Shown: positions 16,433-25,434, numbered from the stretch's first letter. The stretch: 64,000 nt of DNA from Mycolicibacterium sp. CH28 (GCF_004745805.1 NZ_SRLQ01000023.1:1-64000), one strand, 5' to 3'. Notes: a model not told the origin generated them from the letters alone. A program made the numbers and translations.

Positions 16433-18565
16433 ATGGTGCCCATGACCCAGCCGGCGGCCACCCGCGAGCACGCCCAGGCCATCCTCGAACAGTTGGCCGG
16501 GCCGGCCGCGGTTCTGCGTGATGACCAGTGGACGGCCATCGAAGCGCTGGTGGTGCAGCGTCGGCAGGCGCTGGTCGTGCAGCGCACCGGGTGGGGCAAG
16601 TCGGCGGTGTACTTCATCGCCGCCAAGCTGCTGCGCGAGCGGGGCCACGGTGCGACGGTCATCGTGTCGCCGCTGCTGGCGCTGATGCGCAACCAGGTCG
16701 CCGCCGCCCAACGGGCGGGCGTTCGCGCGGCCACCATCAACTCCGGCAATGTCACCGAATGGGACGAGATTCACCAGCGGGTCAACAACGGTGACCTCGA
16801 CGTCTTGCTGGTCAGTCCGGAGCGGCTGAACAACCCGGATTTTCGCGACACCGTATTGCCGGCGCTGGCCGCCGATGCCGGACTGGTGGTGGTCGACGAG
16901 GCGCACTGCGTCTCGGACTGGGGACACGACTTTCGGCCCGACTATCGGCGGATCCGAACGTTGATCGCCGAACTCGGGTCGGACGTCCCGGTTCTGGCGA
17001 CCACCGCCACCGCCAACGATCGAGTGGTCAACGATGTCGCGGCTCAGCTGGGCGTCGGCCGTGCCGACAATGTGCCCGGTGGCGGCCGGGACACGCTGGT
17101 GCTGCGCGGCGGGCTCGACCGCGAGTCGCTGCGGTTGTCGGTGGTTGCGGCCGGCGGTGGTGCACAGCGCACAGCCTGGTTGGCCGAGCACCTGGATTCG
17201 CTGCCGGGTTCCGGGATCGTCTACACGCTGACCGTCGCCCAGGCGCACGATGTCGCTGCGCTGCTGCGTGAGCGTGGGCATGAGGTGGCCGCGTACACCG
17301 GATCGACGGAAACCGCTGAGCGCGAACAGCTCGAGGCGGATCTGCTGGGCAACCGAGTGAAGGCGCTGATCGCGACCTCGGCGTTGGGGATGGGATTCGA
17401 CAAACCGGATCTCGGTTTCGTCGTGCATCTCGGTGCGCCTTCGTCACCGATTGCGTACTACCAGCAGGTCGGACGTGCGGGCCGCTCGACGGACAGCGCC
17501 GAGGTGGTGTTGTTGCCCGGTCGTGAGGATCAGGACGTCTGGCGGTATTTTGCGTCGGTGGCGTTTCCTTCGGAAGCGATGGTGCGCAACGTAATTCGTG
17601 AACTCAACCCCGACCGTCCACAGTCGACGCCCGCGTTGGAGCCGCTGGTGGATCTGGGCCGGACCCGGCTGGAGATGGTGCTGAAGGTGCTCGACGTCGA
17701 CGGTGCGGTGCGGCGGGTCAAGGGTGGCTGGCTGGCCACCGGCGAACCATGGGATTACGACGAGGCCCGCTACCGTCAACTCGACGAGGCTCGCCGCCGC
17801 GAGCAGCAGGCGATGCTCGACTACCAGAGCACCGACGAGTGCCGAATGACGTTTCTACGCAGGCAACTCGACGACCCCGATCTCGAGGACGGCGAGCGGT
17901 GCGGTCGCTGCGACAACTGCGCCGGTACCCATTTCAGTTCCGCGGTGGACGAGGGCGCGACGGCACTGACGCAGGAGCGGTTGATGCGACCCGGAGTGGA
18001 GATCACCCCACGCAAGCAGTGGCCGTCGGGGTTGGCGAAGCTGGGCCTCAGTCTCAGCGGTCGCATCGGCGACGGTCCCGCGCCGGGCCGGGCAATCGGG
18101 CGACTGACCGATCTGGGTTGGGGGCCGCGGCTGCGACGCTTGATGGACGAGCCCGATGCGGAGGTGCCGCCGGACGTGGTACAGGCGGCGGTCAAGGTGC
18201 TGGCCGCCTGGGACTGGGCGACCCGACCGACTGCTGTGCTGGCCCTGGACTCGCAGACCCATCCGATCCTGATCGGGTCGCTGGCGCGTGAACTGGCGCG
18301 GCTGGGCAGACTCGCCGACCTCGGTGTGTTGCGGTACGCCGTCGGGCACCGACCGGTCAGCGCGGCCAACTCCGCCTACCGGGTCGCCGCCCTCGATGGT
18401 TCGTGGTCGGCGCCGGACCCGTCGGCCATTGCTGCCGCCGGTGGACCGGTGCTGCTCGTCGACGACTTCACCGATACCGGATGGACCCTGACGATGGCAG
18501 CACGGGTGGTCAGGGAGGCCGGCGCACCTGCCGTACTGCCGCTGGCGCTGGCTGCCACCAGCTGA
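16433..18565 (+). CDS. RecQ-family DNA helicase fused to a phosphoribosyltransferase-like domain
   Basis: 710 residues (ATG 16442 is an alternative start). Walker A is QRTGWGKSAVYF (50-61), Walker B DEAHCVSDWGHDFRPDY (155-171), with HLGAPSSPIAYYQQVGRAGR as motif VI. A RecQ-type zinc site uses Cys470, 490, 493 and 496. The C-terminal ~170 residues are not a WH or HRDC domain; they end in LLVDDFTDTGWT (675-685), the PRPP-binding loop pattern of phosphoribosyltransferases. It probably unwinds DNA; the role of the PRT domain is unknown. It is not a sterol gene and interrupts the synteny. Confidence 0.87.
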   Translation: MVPMTQPAATREHAQAILEQLAGPAAVLRDDQWTAIEALVVQRRQALVVQRTGWGKSAVYFIAAKLLRERGHGATVIVSPLLALMRNQVAAAQRAGVRAATINSGNVTEWDEIHQRVNNGDLDVLLVSPERLNNPDFRDTVLPALAADAGLVVVDEAHCVSDWGHDFRPDYRRIRTLIAELGSDVPVLATTATANDRVVNDVAAQLGVGRADNVPGGGRDTLVLRGGLDRESLRLSVVAAGGGAQRTAWLAEHLDSLPGSGIVYTLTVAQAHDVAALLRERGHEVAAYTGSTETAEREQLEADLLGNRVKALIATSALGMGFDKPDLGFVVHLGAPSSPIAYYQQVGRAGRSTDSAEVVLLPGREDQDVWRYFASVAFPSEAMVRNVIRELNPDRPQSTPALEPLVDLGRTRLEMVLKVLDVDGAVRRVKGGWLATGEPWDYDEARYRQLDEARRREQQAMLDYQSTDECRMTFLRRQLDDPDLEDGERCGRCDNCAGTHFSSAVDEGATALTQERLMRPGVEITPRKQWPSGLAKLGLSLSGRIGDGPAPGRAIGRLTDLGWGPRLRRLMDEPDAEVPPDVVQAAVKVLAAWDWATRPTAVLALDSQTHPILIGSLARELARLGRLADLGVLRYAVGHRPVSAANSAYRVAALDGSWSAPDPSAIAAAGGPVLLVDDFTDTGWTLTMAARVVREAGAPAVLPLALAATS

Positions 18566-18651
18566 GCGTGGGTAACACCGACTGCACGGTGCACGACGTT
18601 TCTTTCGGTGGCTGTGCAGCTGTTGCACCGAGCCGCTGAAGGGAGAACATC

Positions 18652-19044
18652 ATGCTCGTCCGTCGTGCCGTGTTGGGAATGCTGGCCGCGGGTGCGGCCT
18701 GTGCGGCCGTGTCGATTCCGTCCGCCGCTGCCGACCCTGCGCCCGTGCCTGCCCCTGCGTCGGCCACCGACTGCACGGCTGCCGGCCTGTCGTCCACGAT
18801 CAGCTCGGTCACCAAGAACTTGTCGGACTACTTCGCCGTGCACCCCGACGCCAACCAGGCCCTGATCGACGCCACCCGGCAGTCGGCGTTCGGGGCGATC
18901 GGCGCGTTCAACTCGTACTTCACCGAGCACCCGGACGAGGCCAACGACATCCGGGCCCTCAAGGCGCCGCTGGTCGACTTCCAGGACCGGTGTGGCATGC
19001 AGGTGGAGCCGGCCGAGGCGCTCGTCGTCATCGGCGAGTTGTAG
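18652..19044 (+). CDS. Secreted hemophore-like protein (mycobacterial heme-binding family)
   Basis: 130 residues with a Sec signal peptide (MLVRRAVLGMLAAGAACAAV, cleavage after about AAA-DP at residue 28). The mature helical domain has paired cysteines at CTAAGLSST and DRCGMQ, and the pattern DYFAVHPDANQALIDATRQS followed by YFTEHPDEANDI. This matches the Rv0203-type hemophores that carry extracellular heme to MmpL transporters. A good GGGAGA ribosome-binding site precedes ATG 18652. It abuts the IclR gene stop tail-to-tail with no gap. Confidence 0.78.
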   Translation: MLVRRAVLGMLAAGAACAAVSIPSAAADPAPVPAPASATDCTAAGLSSTISSVTKNLSDYFAVHPDANQALIDATRQSAFGAIGAFNSYFTEHPDEANDIRALKAPLVDFQDRCGMQVEPAEALVVIGEL

Positions 19045-19956
19045 TCACCACTGGGGTTTGGTGCCGCCGAGTTGCGCGGTGAGCGCGTCGGCGGCGCCGA
19101 CCAAACCCCGGGCATGCCTGGCGATCTCGGAGTCGGTGAGCGCTCGGCCGATCTGAAGCGACACCGTCATTGCCTGCCGGTGATAGTGGTCGTAAACGGG
19201 TGCGGAGATGACGCTGACGTCGTGGCGATGGCGTGGGCTCGACGCGTCCGCCTCGCTGCGCAGGTACACCCGCTCGCCGATGTCGGAGATGAGTTCGCCC
19301 AGCAGGGCCCGCAGTTCGTCGGGCAGGTTGCTGGACATGCCGGCCATGAGTGCATAGAGCCGTCGGCCGGCCGGGGTGAGTCGCTCGACGAGATATCCGC
19401 TGGTCCGGCATTCGGCGACGACGCGGTCCAGTCGCTCGGTGTCGGTGCGCAGCGGGATGGTCGGGTTCTTGGCCAGCCAGCCGCGCAGTGCCGCGTCGTC
19501 CCACAGCACGAACATCAGGCCCACCGGCGGGGCGAAGGGGTAGCTCTGCCCGACCCGCACTCCCACGTCGGATCCGGGTGGACCGACCAGTTCCAGCAGT
19601 GTGATCCGGTCGTCGACGACGGCCGCCAGCGCGGCCGTGGTCGCATAATTGCTCGACAGTCTGGCCAGCTCCGTGCGGGCGGCCGGGTTGACCCGCAGTG
19701 ATTCCTGGGCGATGTGGCCGAGCGTGATCAGGCTTGGCCCGAGCCGGTAGGTCTTGGTGCCGGGGTCGCGGACCAGGTAGCCGGACTCGGTGAGCGTCGT
19801 GACGATGCCGAGGCAGGTGGGCTTGGCCAGGTCGAGTCGGCGGGCCAGCTCCGACAGGCCGAAACGCTCGTGCGGATGTTTGGCGAGGAAGTCCAGAATC
19901 GTCAGCACACGCTGCGTGGGTGGTGACGACCGGCCCGAGATGTGTCCGTCCGGCAT
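19045..19956 (-). CDS. IclR-family transcriptional regulator
   Basis: 303 residues. The N-terminal winged helix (GLSELARRLDLAKPTCLGIVTTL) is followed by the IclR ligand domain, including VISAPVYDHYHRQAMTVSLQIG. It is divergent from the Rv3531c-like gene at 20081, and the 124-base gap between them holds a KstR box. It may autoregulate or tune the divergent operon. It is not part of the M. tuberculosis locus as I know it. Ligand unknown. Confidence 0.84.
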   Translation of the reverse strand: MPDGHISGRSSPPTQRVLTILDFLAKHPHERFGLSELARRLDLAKPTCLGIVTTLTESGYLVRDPGTKTYRLGPSLITLGHIAQESLRVNPAARTELARLSSNYATTAALAAVVDDRITLLELVGPPGSDVGVRVGQSYPFAPPVGLMFVLWDDAALRGWLAKNPTIPLRTDTERLDRVVAECRTSGYLVERLTPAGRRLYALMAGMSSNLPDELRALLGELISDIGERVYLRSEADASSPRHRHDVSVISAPVYDHYHRQAMTVSLQIGRALTDSEIARHARGLVGAADALTAQLGGTKPQW

Positions 19957-20012
19957 TGCAAAATCCTACCTCTGCGGTCCAGATATGGAACGAAACGCTG
20001 GTTGACTGATAT

Positions 20013-20026
20013 TAGAACAGGTTCTA
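20013..20026. promoter_or_regulatory. KstR operator upstream of the Rv3531c-like operon
   Basis: TAGAACAGGTTCTA is a near-perfect palindrome fitting TnnAACnnGTTnnA, 54 bases before the ATG at 20081 and 56 bases from the divergent IclR start. Confidence 0.85.
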
Positions 20027-20080
20027 GTCTCAGTCCGAGAACGTACCGACGTGGTCCAATAATGAAACGCGAGGCGGTCG

Positions 20081-21208
20081 ATGTATACGCAACCACTAGT
20101 GGACGCCATTGCCGAGTCCGAGCGGCTGGTCAAGGAAGCGTCGTTCATCGAAAGCGAAGCGGACCTGCTGGAGGGGCTGCAGTATCTGGCCGGCTGTGTC
20201 GCGGCGTGCACCCACGTGGCCTTCGACTATGACCGCGATCATCCGTTTCTGCACTCGGGTACCGGGCCGTTCACGAAGATGGGTCTGGACAACCCCGACA
20301 CCATGTATTTCGGCACCCGGGTGGCGGCCGGCCACGAGTACGTCGTCACTGGCCGGCGGGGGACCACCACCGACGTCAGCTTCCAGCTGCTGGGCGGCGA
20401 GTACACCGACGCAGTGGTACCCGATAGCGAGACCGCATTCGACGACCGCAAGCTCGACATCGCCGCCGACGGCACCTTCGAGTGGCACTTCACCCCGGAC
20501 ACCAACGCGCAGCTGGTCATCCGCGAGGTCTACAACGACTGGTCTGCCCAGCGCGGCAGCTTTGCCATTGCGCGCACCGACACGGCCGGGACCGCACCGC
20601 CGCCGCTGACCAAAGAGCTGATCGAAAAACGCTGGGCCACAGCCGGTAAGCAGCTGGTACAGCGGGTCAAGACCTGGTTGCAGTTCCCGAAGTGGTTCTA
20701 TGACAACCTGCCGGTCAACACGCTGACGGCCCCGCGGCTCACTCCGGGCGGACTGGCCACCCAGTACTCGTCGGTGGGCCATTACGACCTCGGGCCCGAT
20801 CAGGCGATCGTCATCACCCTGCCGGTCACCGACGCCCCTTATCTCGGTTTCCAACTCGGTAGTCTCTGGTACATCTCGCTGGACTACATCAATCACCAGA
20901 CCTCGTTGAACGGGACTCAGGCTCAGGCTGATCCGGACGGCAAGATCCGGATCGTGGTGTCCGACCGGAATCCCGGGGTGACCAACTGGGTGGAGACGCT
21001 CGGGCATAGCAAGGGCTACCTGCAGTTCCGCTGGCAGCGCGTCTCGCGCGAGTTGACCGAGGCCGACGGCCCCACCCTGGAGGTGGTCGACGTGGGCTCG
21101 GTGCCGGGAAAGCTGCCCTACTACGAGGACAACAAGATTTCTGACGTCGACTGGCGGGCACGAATTGCGCTGCGTCAGAGGCTAATTGGCAACAGGATGG
21201 TGGGATAG
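20081..21208 (+). CDS. Conserved sterol-locus protein (Rv3531c-like), function unknown
   Basis: A 375-residue protein with no signal peptide or membrane helix that I can see. It is mixed alpha/beta, rich in aromatic residues, with HYDLGPDQAIVITLPVTDAPYL and LGSLWYISLDYINHQTSLNG near residues 225-285, a segment resembling DUF1214-type domains. The KstR box 54 bases upstream and a tight link (one base) to an SDR and a sulfotransferase-like gene place it in sterol metabolism, as with Rv3531c-Rv3530c-Rv3529c. GAGGCGG precedes the ATG. Biochemical role is not established. Confidence 0.75.
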   Translation: MYTQPLVDAIAESERLVKEASFIESEADLLEGLQYLAGCVAACTHVAFDYDRDHPFLHSGTGPFTKMGLDNPDTMYFGTRVAAGHEYVVTGRRGTTTDVSFQLLGGEYTDAVVPDSETAFDDRKLDIAADGTFEWHFTPDTNAQLVIREVYNDWSAQRGSFAIARTDTAGTAPPPLTKELIEKRWATAGKQLVQRVKTWLQFPKWFYDNLPVNTLTAPRLTPGGLATQYSSVGHYDLGPDQAIVITLPVTDAPYLGFQLGSLWYISLDYINHQTSLNGTQAQADPDGKIRIVVSDRNPGVTNWVETLGHSKGYLQFRWQRVSRELTEADGPTLEVVDVGSVPGKLPYYEDNKISDVDWRARIALRQRLIGNRMVG

Positions 21209-21209
21209 C

Positions 21210-21992
21210 ATGGCCGGCTTGCTCGACAACAAGGTCGTCGTGATCAGCGGTGTTGGTCCGGCGCTGGGAACCACGCTGGCGCGCCGATGCGCCGAGGCCG
21301 GCGCCGACGTGGTGCTGGCGGCGCGCACCGTCGGGCGCCTCGACGACGTGGCCAAGCAGGTCACCGACCTGGGTCGGCGCGCATTGTCGGTCGGTACCGA
21401 CATCACTGACGATGCGCAGGTGGACAATCTGGTCACGCAGACCCTGGACACCTACGGCAAGGTCGACGTGCTGGTCAACAACGCGTTCAAGGTGCCGTCG
21501 ATGAAGCCGTTCGGTCAGACGTCGTTCGACCACATCCGCGAGACGCTCGAACTCACTGTGCTGGGAGCGTTGCGGCTGATCCAGGGCTTCACCCCCGCAC
21601 TCGCCGAGGCCAAGGGCTCGGTGGTCAACGTGAACTCGATGGTGGTTCGGCATTCCGACCCCAAGCAGGGCGCCTACAAGATGGCCAAGTCGGCGCTGCT
21701 CGCGATGTCGCAGTCGCTGGCCACCGAACTCGGACAGCAGGGCATTCGGGTTAATTCTGTTCTTCCCGGCTACATTTGGGGTGGCACGCTGCAGGGCTAC
21801 TTCGAGCATCAGGCGAGCAAGTACGGGACCACCGTGGACGAGATCTACAAGGCAGCCGCGGTCAACAGCGACCTCAAGCGGCTGCCCACCGAGGACGAGG
21901 TCGCCTCGGCGATCCTCTTCATGGCCAGCGACCTGTCCAGTGGCATCACCGGTCAGACGCTGGATGTCAACTGCGGGGAGTACCACTACTGA
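21210..21992 (+). CDS. Short-chain dehydrogenase/reductase (Rv3530c-like)
   Basis: 260 residues with a classical SDR core: cofactor loop VISGVGPALGTTLA, the NNA motif in VLVNNAFKVPS, catalytic Ser in VNVNSMV, and Tyr/Lys in GAYKMAKSALLAM, followed by VNSVLPGYIWGG. It probably oxidises or reduces a hydroxyl/keto group on a steroid or its side chain. ATG 21210 lies one base after the preceding stop, and its own stop overlaps the next ATG (TGATG), so the three genes form an operon driven from the KstR box at 20013. Confidence 0.86.
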   Translation: MAGLLDNKVVVISGVGPALGTTLARRCAEAGADVVLAARTVGRLDDVAKQVTDLGRRALSVGTDITDDAQVDNLVTQTLDTYGKVDVLVNNAFKVPSMKPFGQTSFDHIRETLELTVLGALRLIQGFTPALAEAKGSVVNVNSMVVRHSDPKQGAYKMAKSALLAMSQSLATELGQQGIRVNSVLPGYIWGGTLQGYFEHQASKYGTTVDEIYKAAAVNSDLKRLPTEDEVASAILFMASDLSSGITGQTLDVNCGEYHY

Positions 21993-23128
21993 TGAGTGAT
22001 TTCCTGAGCGTCGAGAGCCTGCTTGCCTCGGCGACCAAAGCCACAGGTTTGTCCGACTTCGGCGCAGACGATGACAATTACCAAGAAGCGCTGGCAGTGC
22101 TGCTCGAATCGTTTCGCACCGACGCGGATCTCACCGAGCTCGGCAGCAAGATGCACCGGTTCTTCGTCCGAAACGCGTTGGTGGCCAGGCTGCTCTCCGA
22201 AGCTTCCTTCAAGCAGTACCCGCAGCACGTCGACGTCCCGATCGAGCGGCCGATCTTCGTCACCGGACTTCCCCGCACCGGGACCACCGCACTGCACCGG
22301 CTGCTGTGCGGCGACCCGCGGCACCAGGGATTGGAGCTGTGGCTGGCCGAGTTCCCGCAGCCCCGGCCGCCGCGGGAGACCTGGAAGGACAATCCGGTTT
22401 TCCAGCAGCTCGATGCGCAGTTCACCAAGGCCCATGAGGAGAACCCGGATTACACGGGCTTGCATTACATGACGGCCGACGAGGTGGAGGAGTGCTGGCA
22501 GTTGCTCCGGCAGTCCCTGCACTCGGTGTCCTACGAGACGCTCGCTCATGTGCCGACGTATTCGCAGTGGCTGGCCCGGCAGGACTGGACCAAATCTTAT
22601 GCGCGGCATCGTAAGAACCTTCAGCTGATCGGGCTCAACGAGCCGGAGAAGCGTTGGGTGCTCAAGAATCCCAGTCACCTGTTCGCCTTGGATGCGGTGT
22701 TCGCCACCTACCCTGATGCGCTGATCCTGCAGTGCCATCGGCCGGCCGAGACGATCATGGCGTCGATGTGCTCGCTGGCGCAGCACACCACCGAGGGCTG
22801 GTCGAATACGTTTGTCGGGGCGACCATTGGTGCCGATTCACTGGAGACTTGGTCGCGTGGGCTGGAGCGGTTCAACACCGAACGCGCCAAGCAGAATCCG
22901 GCACAGTTCTACGACGTGGACTACTTCGAGCTCATCCGGGAACCGATCCGCACCGTCGAGAACATCTACTCGCACTTCGGCATCGAGATGACCGCCGCGG
23001 CCAACGCGTCGATCCAGCGCACCGACGAGGAGAGCAAGCAGGGCCCACGGGCCCCCAAGCACACTTACTCACTGGCTGACTACGGGCTGACCGAAGAGCA
23101 GGTCAAGGAGCGCTTCAAGGGGCTATAA
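21992..23128 (+). CDS. Sulfotransferase-family protein (Rv3529c-like)
   Basis: 378 residues. The PAPS 5'-phosphosulfate-binding loop is VTGLPRTGTTALHRLL near residue 90, and a later PDALILQCHRPAETIMASM region fits the 3'-phosphate-binding strand and helix of bacterial sulfotransferase_3 proteins. It could sulfate a steroid alcohol or coumarin-like lipid; no acceptor is known for the family member in this locus. The start overlaps the SDR stop by one base. Convergent with the Rv3527-like gene 49 bases away. Confidence 0.82.
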   Translation: MSDFLSVESLLASATKATGLSDFGADDDNYQEALAVLLESFRTDADLTELGSKMHRFFVRNALVARLLSEASFKQYPQHVDVPIERPIFVTGLPRTGTTALHRLLCGDPRHQGLELWLAEFPQPRPPRETWKDNPVFQQLDAQFTKAHEENPDYTGLHYMTADEVEECWQLLRQSLHSVSYETLAHVPTYSQWLARQDWTKSYARHRKNLQLIGLNEPEKRWVLKNPSHLFALDAVFATYPDALILQCHRPAETIMASMCSLAQHTTEGWSNTFVGATIGADSLETWSRGLERFNTERAKQNPAQFYDVDYFELIREPIRTVENIYSHFGIEMTAAANASIQRTDEESKQGPRAPKHTYSLADYGLTEEQVKERFKGL

Positions 23129-23177
23129 GCCGCGCCGAGATCGACGAGATGGCGGGATTTACACGCACTTTCGCGGA

Positions 23178-23645
23178 TCAGCCGTCGCCGGGGGCCGGGG
23201 CGCTGGAGTACTCCTCCAGGCAGCCTTCGGCCACCGCGTGTTTGATGCTGTCGGACAGTCGTGGGCAGGACCGGGTGCGGGCACTGGAACCTCCGTCGGC
23301 GCGGATCTCGGCGAAGTAGGCGCAGCGCTGTTGGGCTTCGCTGCTCCATTGCACCGCGGTGTGCGCGATTCCCAGCTTCTTGACCTTCACCGCGATATGG
23401 CAGTACCGGCAGTCGACGTCGACCAGGCCCGCCGACAGGTACCGCTCACGATCCCGCCGGGTGGCCTCGTGGACCTCGGCGGCACGCTGCGGGTCGGAGG
23501 CGAAATCGGGTGCCTTGGACCAGGATGTCGGCGTGCCGTCGTCGTGCCCGTGCGGCTCGTCGTGGTCGTGCACGCCGAGCAGTTCCAACATGGACCGCGC
23601 CAGATCTTCGACGTCGGGCGGTGGATCCTCGGGGGTCATATTCAC
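23178..23645 (-). CDS. Small Cys-rich protein coupled to kshA (Rv3527-like), function unknown
   Basis: 155 residues from GTG 23645, which overlaps the kshA stop (GTGA); ATG 23639 is two codons in. There is a His/Asp-rich N-terminal stretch (GVHDHDEPHGHDDG), then a central VDCRYCHIAVKVKKLGIAHTAVQW and later single cysteines near QQRCAYFAE, RSCPRL and EGCLEEY. The CxxC plus further Cys/His residues suggest metal or Fe-S binding. Rv3527 occupies the same place after kshA. An accessory or electron-transfer role for KshA is a guess from the coupling only. Confidence 0.72.
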   Translation of the reverse strand: MNMTPEDPPPDVEDLARSMLELLGVHDHDEPHGHDDGTPTSWSKAPDFASDPQRAAEVHEATRRDRERYLSAGLVDVDCRYCHIAVKVKKLGIAHTAVQWSSEAQQRCAYFAEIRADGGSSARTRSCPRLSDSIKHAVAEGCLEEYSSAPAPGDG

Positions 23646-24790
23646 ACCTGAGTCGGCTGTCCTTCAGTATCGGCTTCGGCTTGCCGCTTGAGGTTCTCCT
23701 GGACCTCGACCTGCCACTTCTCGTTGGCCGGGCTGGTGTCCACCTCGAGCTCGAAGCGGTCGGTCATGTCGGCCGTGACATCGGCGACGTCGACGTAGAA
23801 CTGCTGGTACCACCGACGCATCTGATAGACGGCGCCGTCTTCCTCGACGAGCAGCGGGTTCTCGATGCGGGTCTTGTGCTTCCAGATCTCGACGTCCTGC
23901 AGGAAGCCCTTGCTGACGCCGACAACCATGGCATCGGAGAGCTTCTCGCTCATCGCATCGTCCATGCCCTTGGGTTTCTCGACGATCACACCCCACTGCA
24001 GCATGAACGAGTCCTGCGTGACCGGGTAGTGGCAGTTGATCAGGATCGACTCGGCCTTGAAGCCGCCGTAGTTGTTGTGCAGCCAGTTGATCATGAACGA
24101 CGGGCCGAAGTAGGACGCCTCGGAATCCAGATGGGATTCGGTGTAAGCCGAGCCGCCGAGCACGACGTCGGGCCGCCCAACGTTGTGCAGGTACTGCGAG
24201 GCGATGTGGCCTTCGAAGACGTTCTTGAAATACGTCGGCAGGCCGAAGTGGATGTAGAAGAAGTGCGCCATATCGGTGACGTTGTCGACGATCTCGCGGC
24301 AGTTGGAACCCTCGATCAGCAGGCTGTTCCACTTCCACTCGGTCCACTCGCCGCCTGCGTATTCCGGGATCTCCGGAATGCGCACCTCGGGTTGGGGAGG
24401 GTTGCCCTCGTGGTCATGCCAGACGAACAGCAGCCCGCTTCGCACGTCGGTCTCCCAGGACCGGGTGCGCGCCAGCCGGGGCGTGCGCTTGGCGTAGGGA
24501 ACCAGCTTGCAGCGCCCGTCGCCGCTCCAGCGCCAGTCGTGGAACGGGCAGGCCAGCGCGTCGTCCTTGATGCTGCCCTGAGACAGGTCACCGCCGAGGT
24601 GGCGGCAGTAGGCGTCGAGGACGTGTACCTGGTCGTGGGAGTCGGCGAAGACCACCAGCTTGGTGCCGAACGCGTTGATCGGATGCGGTTTGCCGTCCAG
24701 GTAATCCTGAACGGGGCCAAGGCAGTGCCAGCCCCGGGCGTACCGGTCTGGCAGGGTCCCGGTGTCGATCTCGCGAATGCCGGCAGTCAC
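23642..24790 (-). CDS. kshA: 3-ketosteroid 9-alpha-hydroxylase, oxygenase subunit
   Basis: 382 residues. Rieske ligands are Cys62, His64, Cys81 and His84 (YCRHLGGDL ... CPFHDW). The catalytic iron site is in DNVTDMAHFFYIHFG, with Asp173, His176 and His181. KshA inserts OH at C9 of a 1,4-diene-3-one steroid, triggering ring B opening, and needs the reductase KshB, which is not adjacent. GTG 24790 is 27 bases from a KstR box. The next gene overlaps by four bases. Orientation relative to neighbours matches Rv3526. Confidence 0.93.
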   Translation of the reverse strand: MTAGIREIDTGTLPDRYARGWHCLGPVQDYLDGKPHPINAFGTKLVVFADSHDQVHVLDAYCRHLGGDLSQGSIKDDALACPFHDWRWSGDGRCKLVPYAKRTPRLARTRSWETDVRSGLLFVWHDHEGNPPQPEVRIPEIPEYAGGEWTEWKWNSLLIEGSNCREIVDNVTDMAHFFYIHFGLPTYFKNVFEGHIASQYLHNVGRPDVVLGGSAYTESHLDSEASYFGPSFMINWLHNNYGGFKAESILINCHYPVTQDSFMLQWGVIVEKPKGMDDAMSEKLSDAMVVGVSKGFLQDVEIWKHKTRIENPLLVEEDGAVYQMRRWYQQFYVDVADVTADMTDRFELEVDTSPANEKWQVEVQENLKRQAEADTEGQPTQV

Positions 24791-24817
24791 CTGGCTCCTC
24801 CACTCCTAGTCTCTAAC

Positions 24818-24831
24818 TAGAACACGTTACA
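24818..24831. promoter_or_regulatory. KstR operator upstream of kshA
   Basis: TAGAACACGTTACA fits TnnAACnnGTTnnA and lies 27 bases upstream of the kshA start. It is also 75 bases before the gamma-carbonic-anhydrase-like ATG on the other strand, so it may control both. Confidence 0.83.
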
Positions 24832-24906
24832 GTTTTTCCGTCACTTCGCGCAATGACAGTCTGCGACCTGCGGAATTGCCGACCTCAACTGCGGTATACC
24901 TGGACG

Positions 24907-25434
24907 ATGCCGCTGTATTCGTTCGAGGGCCGGTCACCCCGGGTGGACCCAACTGCCTTCGTCGCGCCCACCGCCGTGCTGATCGGGGATGTCACCGTGC
25001 AGGCCGGTGCCTCGGTGTGGTTCAACGCGGTGTTGCGTGGGGACTACGGCCCGATCGTCATCCGGGAGGGCGCCAACGTGCAGGACGGGTCGGTGCTGCA
25101 TGCGTCGCCGGGCATTCCGGTCGACGTCGGCCCCGGCGCGACGATCGCGCACATATGCACGATCCACGGCGTGCACGTCGGGGCGGAGGCGTTGATCGCC
25201 AGCCACTGCACCGTGCTCGACGGCGCGGTGATCGGTGCCCGCAGCATGATCGCCGCGCATTCGCTGGTGCTCGGCGGCACCCGCCTCCCCGACGGGGTGT
25301 TCGTCGCCGGTTCGCCGGCGAAGGTCAAGGGGCCGATCGCCGGGACGGGCGCGGAGGTGTGGGTGAACCTGAATCCCAGGGCCTATCAGGACCTGGCCCG
25401 CCGCTACGCCGAGGGCCTGGATCCGATCGGGTAG
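24907..25434 (+). CDS. Gamma-class carbonic anhydrase-like left-handed beta-helix protein (Rv3525c-like)
   Basis: 175 residues from ATG 24907, the usual length and start for this family. Hexapeptide repeats run from about 18 to 145 (VLIGDVTVQAGASVWFNAVL, VLDGAVIGARSMIAAHSLVL). The metal ligands expected in gamma-CA, three His, fit IAHICTIHGVHV and ASHCTVLD. Homologues are often labelled ferripyochelin-binding or CaiE/PaaY-like; PaaY is an acyl-CoA thioesterase, which would also suit a CoA-based pathway. Divergent from kshA with the KstR box between them. Confidence 0.85.
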   Translation: MPLYSFEGRSPRVDPTAFVAPTAVLIGDVTVQAGASVWFNAVLRGDYGPIVIREGANVQDGSVLHASPGIPVDVGPGATIAHICTIHGVHVGAEALIASHCTVLDGAVIGARSMIAAHSLVLGGTRLPDGVFVAGSPAKVKGPIAGTGAEVWVNLNPRAYQDLARRYAEGLDPIG

